This document shows, piece after piece, positions 59,112 to 64,000 of a stretch of 64,000 nucleotides of DNA. The stretch covers positions 1-64,000 of the forward strand of contig JAKOYE010000123.1 in NCBI GenBank assembly GCA_029780675.1, read 5' to 3'. The stretch is from Actinomycetes bacterium. GTDB lineage: Bacteria > Actinomycetota > Actinomycetes > Mycobacteriales > Mycobacteriaceae. The number at the start of each line of letters is the position of its first letter. Within the stretch, counting starts at the first letter, position 1. The notes below the pieces were generated by a model. That model saw only the letters and a program-made list of their open reading frames with translations, did no database searches and was not told the DNA's origin. A program made the translations under genes and the position numbers.

Positions 59112-60209
59112 ATGACAACAACGCGACCCCGCCCCGGAGTTCCCGCCGGGCTGCGGAACACGTTCGCCCGGTGGGCCGAACGGGTCACCACCCCGCTGCT
59201 GCCGAACGATTACCTCGACCTCTTCGACCCGCTGCGGTCCCCCGCCCGACTCCGGGGCCGCATCACCGCGATCCTTCCCGAGACCCGCGACGCCGTCACC
59301 GTGGTGATCAAGCCGGGTAACGGCTGGCGCGCCCACCGTCCCGGCCAGTTCCTCCGGTTGGGGGTCGATGTGGACGGTGTGCGGCACTGGCGCTGCTACT
59401 CGATCACCTCCGCCCCGGGGCGGGCCGACGGGTGTCTGTCGATCACCGTCAAGGCGGTGCCCGGCGGCATCGTCTCCCACCACCTGGTCCGGCACGCCGC
59501 CGCCGGAACCATCGTGTCGCTCGACGCCGCCACCGGGGAGTTCACCCTCGCCAGCCCGCCGCCGGCCAGGATCCTGTTCCTGACGGCCGGTAGCGGTATC
59601 ACCCCTGTCATGGGCATGCTGCGATCGCCCGGCCTGACCACCGAGCACGACGTCGTCGTCGTCCACAGCGCGCCGACCGCCGGGGACGTCATCTTCGGCG
59701 GCGAGTTGCGCATGCTCGCCCGGACCGGCCGCATCCGGCTCGTCGAGATTCACACCCGCGACGACGGACGCCTGGACCCGGCCCGGCTGACCGGCCTCGT
59801 CGGCAACATCACCGACCGGTCCACCTGGGCCTGCGGACCGGAAACGTTCCTCACGGCGATCGAAAGCCACTGGGCGGCAGCGGGTATCACCCACCGGCTG
59901 CGCACCGAGCGGTTCCGGCCCGCGCCCGTCGCCACCGGCGAGGGGGGCACGGTCACGTTCTCGGCCACCGGTACCAGCGTCGAAACCGACGGCACCCGAA
60001 GCCTGCTGGAGTCCGGCGAATCCGCGGGTGTGCTGATGCCCTCGGGGTGCCGCATGGGCATCTGCTTCGGCTGCGTCGCGCCGCTGCGGCGCGGTGCGGT
60101 GCGCGACCTGCGCAACGGCACCCTGACCACCGCCACCGATGACGGTGACGGCGTGGTGATCCAGACCTGCGTCTCCGCGGCGGCGGGCGACTGCGACGTC
60201 GCTCTCTAG
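59112..60209 (+). CDS. Ferredoxin reductase for a fatty-acid desaturase (Rv3230c-like)
   Basis: A 365-residue protein. The N-terminal FAD domain has FLRLGVDVDGVRHWRCYSITSAPG (RxYS flavin motif). The NAD(P) domain has ILFLTAGSGITPVMGML and WACGPETFLTAIE. The C-terminal [2Fe-2S] domain has SGCRMGICFGCVAPL and a fourth Cys in VIQTCVSAAAGDC. It passes electrons from NAD(P)H to the membrane desaturase encoded 14 bases downstream. The pair matches Rv3230c-desA3 of M. tuberculosis. GTGGAG precedes the ATG. Confidence 0.93.
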   Translation: MTTTRPRPGVPAGLRNTFARWAERVTTPLLPNDYLDLFDPLRSPARLRGRITAILPETRDAVTVVIKPGNGWRAHRPGQFLRLGVDVDGVRHWRCYSITSAPGRADGCLSITVKAVPGGIVSHHLVRHAAAGTIVSLDAATGEFTLASPPPARILFLTAGSGITPVMGMLRSPGLTTEHDVVVVHSAPTAGDVIFGGELRMLARTGRIRLVEIHTRDDGRLDPARLTGLVGNITDRSTWACGPETFLTAIESHWAAAGITHRLRTERFRPAPVATGEGGTVTFSATGTSVETDGTRSLLESGESAGVLMPSGCRMGICFGCVAPLRRGAVRDLRNGTLTTATDDGDGVVIQTCVSAAAGDCDVAL

Positions 60210-60223
60210 AAAGGACATCCCCC

Positions 60224-61378
60224 ATGACTGCCCTGCAGAACCTCACCCCGAACCCGATCGCGCACCTCACCGATGCCGACATCGAGAACCTCGGCGCTGA
60301 ACTCGACGCCATCCGCGAGCAGGTCCTCACCAGCCGCGGCCAGCGGGACGCCGACTACATCCGGTCGGTCATCACCGCCCAGCGCCGCCTTGAACTCGGC
60401 AGCCGCGCAATCCTGCTGTTCTCCCTGTTTCCGCCCGCCTGGTTGATCGGCACGCTCGGTCTGTCGATCTCCAAGATCGTCGAGAACATGGAGATCGGTC
60501 ACAACGTCATGCACGGGCAGTGGGACTGGATGCGCGATCCGGCGATCCACTCCACCACCTGGGAGTGGGACAACGCCTCACCGGCGGATCTGTGGAAGCA
60601 CTCCCACAACGAGCTGCATCACACCTACACCAATGTCCTGGGTAAGGACCACGATCTGGGCTACGGCATCATGCGGGTCGACGAGGACCAGCCCTGGAGC
60701 CCGTTCCTGCTGTTCCAGCCGCTGACCAACCTCGTCAACGCCTGCTTCTTCGAGTACGGCATCGCCCTCTACGACCTCGAGATCGGCAAATACCTCAAGG
60801 GCCGCTCCGACAAGGCCGACTTCCGCGCCAAGGTCACCAAGGTCCTGGCCAAGGTCCGCCGCCAGGCCACCCGCGACTACGTCCTGCACCCGCTGCTGTC
60901 CGGGCCGTCGGCGCTGACCACCCTGACCGCCAACATGACGGCCAATCTGGTCCGCAATCTGTGGACCCACGCGGTGATCATGTGCGGGCACTTCCCCGAG
61001 GGCGTGCAGACCTATGCCAAGACGTCCATCGCGGGCGAGACCCGGGCGCAGTGGTATCTGCGGCAGATGCTCGGTTCGGCCAATATCTCCGGCAGTCCGG
61101 CCATGCACTTCATGACCGGCAACCTGTCATTCCAGATCGAACACCACCTCTTCCCCGATCTGCCCAGCAATCGCTACCAGGAGATCGCACCGAAGGTGCA
61201 GGAGGTGTTCGAGCGCTACGGTCTGACGTACACAACCGGCAGCCTGCCCCGTCAGGTGGCGTCAGCCTGGAAGAAGATCATCCGGCTGTCGCTGCCCAAC
61301 AAGCCCACACCGGCCCCCGGCGAGCCCGCGAGTTCTACTGGCCCGCGTTGCGAACCAGTTCAATCGCGTACTGGGTGA
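60224..61378 (+). CDS. desA3: Membrane acyl-CoA desaturase (DesA3-like)
   Basis: A 384-residue di-iron membrane desaturase. The three histidine boxes are GHNVMH (about residues 92-97), HSHNELHH (126-133) and FQIEHHLF near residue 302. It places a delta-9 double bond in stearoyl-CoA or a related chain, with electrons from the preceding reductase. The last 15 residues overlap the end of the convergent GH6 gene by 44 bases. A ribosome site (GAAAGGAC) lies before the ATG. Confidence 0.95.
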   Translation: MTALQNLTPNPIAHLTDADIENLGAELDAIREQVLTSRGQRDADYIRSVITAQRRLELGSRAILLFSLFPPAWLIGTLGLSISKIVENMEIGHNVMHGQWDWMRDPAIHSTTWEWDNASPADLWKHSHNELHHTYTNVLGKDHDLGYGIMRVDEDQPWSPFLLFQPLTNLVNACFFEYGIALYDLEIGKYLKGRSDKADFRAKVTKVLAKVRRQATRDYVLHPLLSGPSALTTLTANMTANLVRNLWTHAVIMCGHFPEGVQTYAKTSIAGETRAQWYLRQMLGSANISGSPAMHFMTGNLSFQIEHHLFPDLPSNRYQEIAPKVQEVFERYGLTYTTGSLPRQVASAWKKIIRLSLPNKPTPAPGEPASSTGPRCEPVQSRTG

Positions 61379-62414
61379 CGAACTGCCCCGCCGGCGGCTG
61401 TCCGCGGTTGCAGCTTCCGTCGGACTCGCCGACCCGCTTGACCCACAGGTAGGCGTCGGCGTGCGCGCCGGCGGTGTCGGTGGTCGGCGGGACGCCCAGC
61501 GCCCGGCCGGCGGGATTGCACCAACTCAGTGGTGAATCCTCGATGGGGCCCGCGCCGTTGCGAGAGGTGTCGATGACGTAGTGCGACCCGCCCGTCATCG
61601 CCGACACCGCTTCGCCGTAGGCGATCTGCTCTTCGGTGGTGTAGTAGTTCGTGGTGTTGAGGCTGAAGCCCCGCACGCGACTCACGCCGACCTCGTTCAG
61701 TCCGGCAGCGAGTTTCTCCGCGCTGATCCACCGGGAGTGCCCACCGTCGATGTACACGACGGCCGCAGGGTCACGGGACAGCGCGTCGACCGCGTAGCTG
61801 AGCAGCGCGAAGCGCTCCGCCCGCTGATCGGGCGACAGGCAGTCGGCCATCGCGATGGCGTCGGGTTCGAGAATGATCGCGGCCGGCAGCGAACCCAGGC
61901 CGGTGGCGATCGCGTCGATCCACTGCCGGTAGCCCGCGCCGGAGCCGAACCCACCCGCCGCGAAACTGCCGCAGTCCCGGTTCGGAATCGCGTAAATCGC
62001 GAACACGGGCATGGCACCGGCGGCCTGCGCGGCACCCGCGTACCGGGACACCGTGTTGCCGACCGTGCCGGCCGGGAAGGCGTGGTCGAGCCAGTACGCC
62101 TGCGGTGTGTTGGCGATCGTCGTCAACTCCGGACTGGGCGGGTTGGCGTTCTTGGCCGCGCGCATGGCCAACGAGATCGGATCCACGTAGAACGGCCGCC
62201 CTGCCAGCGGGTTCGAGTCGTCGGTCAGACGGACCTGCAGGGCGCGGTCGGTCTGGACCGGGCCGACCAGGGCCCCGACGCACATGACAGCGGCCACCAG
62301 AGAGAACGGACGCACCCAGCGAGCGACGGCACCGGCAATTGAGGTAAGCACTCCCAGAAAGTAACGCCGGTCACGGTTCAGCGCCAATTGCCCCGGGGTC
62401 TTGACGGATTGCAT
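61335..62414 (-). CDS. Glycoside hydrolase family 6 protein (CelA1-like), exported
   Basis: A 359-residue protein. A basic N-region and hydrophobic stretch (FSLVAAVMCVGALVG) form a signal or anchor. The GH6 core has AYWLDHAFP, AMPVFAIYAIPNRDCG (catalytic-side Asp), AIILEPDAIAMADC, VYIDGGHSRWI and SHYVIDTSRNG. GH6 enzymes cut beta-1,4-glucans from chain ends or inside. Mycobacterial members may act on cellulose in the environment or in their own biofilms. The ATG 62414 start is uncertain; a GTG about 21 codons later would still keep the hydrophobic segment. Confidence 0.9.
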   Translation of the reverse strand: MQSVKTPGQLALNRDRRYFLGVLTSIAGAVARWVRPFSLVAAVMCVGALVGPVQTDRALQVRLTDDSNPLAGRPFYVDPISLAMRAAKNANPPSPELTTIANTPQAYWLDHAFPAGTVGNTVSRYAGAAQAAGAMPVFAIYAIPNRDCGSFAAGGFGSGAGYRQWIDAIATGLGSLPAAIILEPDAIAMADCLSPDQRAERFALLSYAVDALSRDPAAVVYIDGGHSRWISAEKLAAGLNEVGVSRVRGFSLNTTNYYTTEEQIAYGEAVSAMTGGSHYVIDTSRNGAGPIEDSPLSWCNPAGRALGVPPTTDTAGAHADAYLWVKRVGESDGSCNRGQPPAGQFVTQYAIELVRNAGQ

Positions 62415-62465
62415 ACTTGTTGCTAACGGCCGCCGGTAAGTCGAGCGGAGTGCCGCTCAGCCGAA

Positions 62466-62471
62466 TAGGCT
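62466..62471 (+). promoter_or_regulatory. -10 element before the DUF1611 gene
   Basis: TAGGCT ends 8 bases before the ATG at 62480, slightly wider than for the other leaderless candidates in this window. Confidence 0.35.
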
Positions 62472-62479
62472 CTGCTCAC

Positions 62480-63573
62480 ATGCGGTTACGGGAGGAGCCA
62501 CCCCTCCACGGTCTGCCTGCCATCGTCCTCGCCGACGGTTGTTTCGCCGAACCGGAGGGCAAGGTTGCCCACGGCCTGATTCGCGACGGTGACCGGTTCG
62601 CGGTCCGGGTGGTGGTCGACCACACCCTGGCCGGCCGCGACGCCGGCGAGGTGCTCGACGGTTCGCCGCGCGGCATCCCGATCGTCACCGACGTGGCCGA
62701 AGCGGTCCGCCGCGCGCCGGACGCCGGAGTCGCCGTCGTCGGTCACGCCCCGCACGGCGGGCGACTCACTCCCGACCTGCGCGCCCAGTTGATGGAGTGT
62801 GCGGCGGCTGGACTGGACCTGGTCAGCGGGCTGCATGACCATCTGTGCGACGAACCCGAACTGGCCGCACTCGCCGCCGCCAACGGCGCCACCCCCTCGA
62901 CGTCCGCCGCACACCGCCGGCCCGCCATCTGCGGTTCTGGGACGGTTCGGTCTACGCCGTCCGCGCCCCACGGATCGCGGTCCTCGGCACCGACTGCATT
63001 CTCGGCAAGCGCACCACCACCCGGATGCTCACCCGGGATCTCCGGCGCCGAGGCATTCGCGCCGAGATGATCTACACCGGTCAGACCGGCTGGATGCAGG
63101 GCGCACGGTACGGCGTCATCTGGGACGCGCTGATCTCCGATTTCACCTCCGGGGAACTCGAGGGCGCCATCGTGGCCTGCGCCGCCGAGGCCGACCCGGA
63201 GGTGATGCTCATCGAGGGCCAGGGCGCGATGCGCAACCCGTCCGGCCCGTGCGGGCCGGGTTTGATCCTGTCCGCGGCGGCATCCGGGGTCATCCTCCAG
63301 CACGCCCCGCGGCGCACCCATTTCCACGGACTCGAGCACCTTGAGCAGTGCCGCATCCCGGATCTGGTCTCGGAGATCGGCCTGATCGAACGTTTCGGCG
63401 CACCCGTGATCGCCGTGACGCTCAACCTGGCCGGGATCGCCGATCAGGACCGGGCGGCGACGATCGAGGAATGCCGCGCGCAGTGCGCCCCGCTACCGGT
63501 GGTCGACGTCGTCGGCGACGGGATCGCTGAGCTGACCGACGTGGTCGTCGAGCACCTCCGGGAACCTCGCTGA
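62480..63573 (+). pseudogene. DUF1611 protein (DgcN-like) with a one-base frameshift
   Basis: Two frames are needed for one protein. Residues 1-137 (MRLREEPPLHG to LAALAAANGAT) are in the frame of ATG 62480. From about 62892 the homology continues in a second frame as PLDVRRTPPARHLRFWDG, then VLGTDCILGKRTTTRML, a P-loop-like motif, and ends at TGA 63573. One extra C in the run of five C at 62892-62896 would join them as ATPLDV. DgcN relatives are D-glutamate N-acetyltransferases. It may be a true pseudogene or a sequencing error in the C-run. Confidence 0.85.
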
Positions 63574-64000
63574 CCTCCCGCAGGTCGTGGCTTCCGGCCT
63601 ATGTCCTGCTGGTCCTGCTCTGGGGCGGCAGCTACGGCATCACCGACATCGCGCTGACCGGATTCACCCCGACGGGTGTCGCGCTGTGGCGGTCGGTGGT
63701 CGGCGCCGGGTTCCTGGCCGCGGTGCTGCTGACCACCGGCGAGGGCTTGCCCCGGCTGGGACAGCGTGGTGTTCTGCGGATTCTTGTGTTGGGTGCGCTG
63801 ACCACGACCGGCCAGGTCTGTGTAGCCACCGCCCAGCAGCGGATGGCCTGCGGGGTGGTGGCGGTCCTCTGTTCGACGACACCGCTGCTGGCGGTCGCCT
63901 TCTACTGGGTGCGCCGCACCCCGATTCCGCCGATGAAGTGGGTGAGCGTCTCCCTGGGCGCGGTCGGCGTGGGCGTGATGCTCGCCCCGGGCGCGCAGGC
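63570..64000 (+). CDS. EamA/DMT-family transporter, N-terminal part (partial, CTG start)
   Basis: The frame runs off the window end. Its first 140 residues have the EamA opening LPAYVLLVLLWGGSYGITDIALTGFTPTGVALWR, then GQRGVLRILVLGALTTTGQVCVATAQQRMACGVVAVLCSTTPLLAVAFYWV, about four membrane segments. No ATG, GTG or TTG occurs in frame after the last stop and before this homology. The best start is CTG 63570, overlapping the DUF1611 stop as CTGA, which is the place of a normal GTGA overlap. It may be a true CTG start or a changed base. The substrate is unknown. Confidence 0.8.
   Translation, partial: MTSRRSWLPAYVLLVLLWGGSYGITDIALTGFTPTGVALWRSVVGAGFLAAVLLTTGEGLPRLGQRGVLRILVLGALTTTGQVCVATAQQRMACGVVAVLCSTTPLLAVAFYWVRRTPIPPMKWVSVSLGAVGVGVMLAPGAQ

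Overview
The window is high-GC actinobacterial DNA and reads as a non-tuberculous Mycobacteriaceae chromosome, probably a fast-growing Mycolicibacterium-type species. The reasons are a PGRS-type glycine-rich gene, a 13E12-family HNH gene with a LexA-type box, many FadD/FadE/desaturase genes, a block in the same order as M. tuberculosis Rv0022c-Rv0028 (whiB5 to Rv0028), a glnA3-amidohydrolase pair, and an N-acetylglucosamine PTS/nagB/nagA cluster. No tRNA, rRNA or CRISPR array was seen. No stretch over 300 bases lacks a supportable gene. Family and synteny calls are from memory of the families; no search was run.

Layout. 1-2329: end of an insertion sequence that has cut into a minus-strand PGRS gene. 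2578-8600: fadD, then a minus-strand set kup, FAD monooxygenase, MFS exporter. 8715-15110: an exported protein, a MASE1-SpoIIE phosphatase, a rhomboid protease, a STAS protein, and a plus-strand run of methyltransferase, VOC protein, nitrobindin and serine hydrolase, several of which look leaderless. 15158-19562: the Rv0022c-Rv0028-like locus (whiB5, an XRE regulator, NlpC/P60, two DUF4226 proteins, an EspC-like protein, an Rv0028-like protein). 19611-29460: phosphotransferase, oxidoreductase, DUF1295 protein, a divergent acyl-CoA dehydrogenase pair, and hrpA. 29512-33929: an operon of acyltransferase-SGNH fusion, S53 peptidase and membrane protein. 33977-38071: GlcNAc uptake and breakdown. 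38139-46963: exported proteins, an L,D-transpeptidase-like protein, a MgtC-type membrane protein, a lipase, and a phosphate transporter with its DUF47 partner. 47053-52612: a tight five-gene minus unit, IstB-like ATPase, molybdenum oxidoreductase, glnA3, amidohydrolase, modA. 52688-64000: a CNNM/CorC protein, the HNH gene, a gene behind a Fur/Zur-like palindrome, an SDR, small proteins, a PucR-type regulator divergent from a desaturase electron-transfer pair, a GH6 protein, a frameshifted DUF1611 gene and the start of an EamA transporter.

The most interesting structures are regulatory. Between the XRE regulator and whiB5 lie two ATATACG-type elements, a third similar element lies inside the regulator gene, and the regulator appears to be read from a leaderless six-codon upstream ORF whose stop overlaps its GTG start. 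Other signals are a PHO-box-like triple repeat before the phosphate transporter, an SOS box over a leaderless start codon, a 25-bp Fur/Zur-type palindrome before an unknown gene, and a conserved element before two exported-protein genes about 38 kb apart. The five-gene IstB-to-ModA unit is the best candidate for an undescribed gene system.
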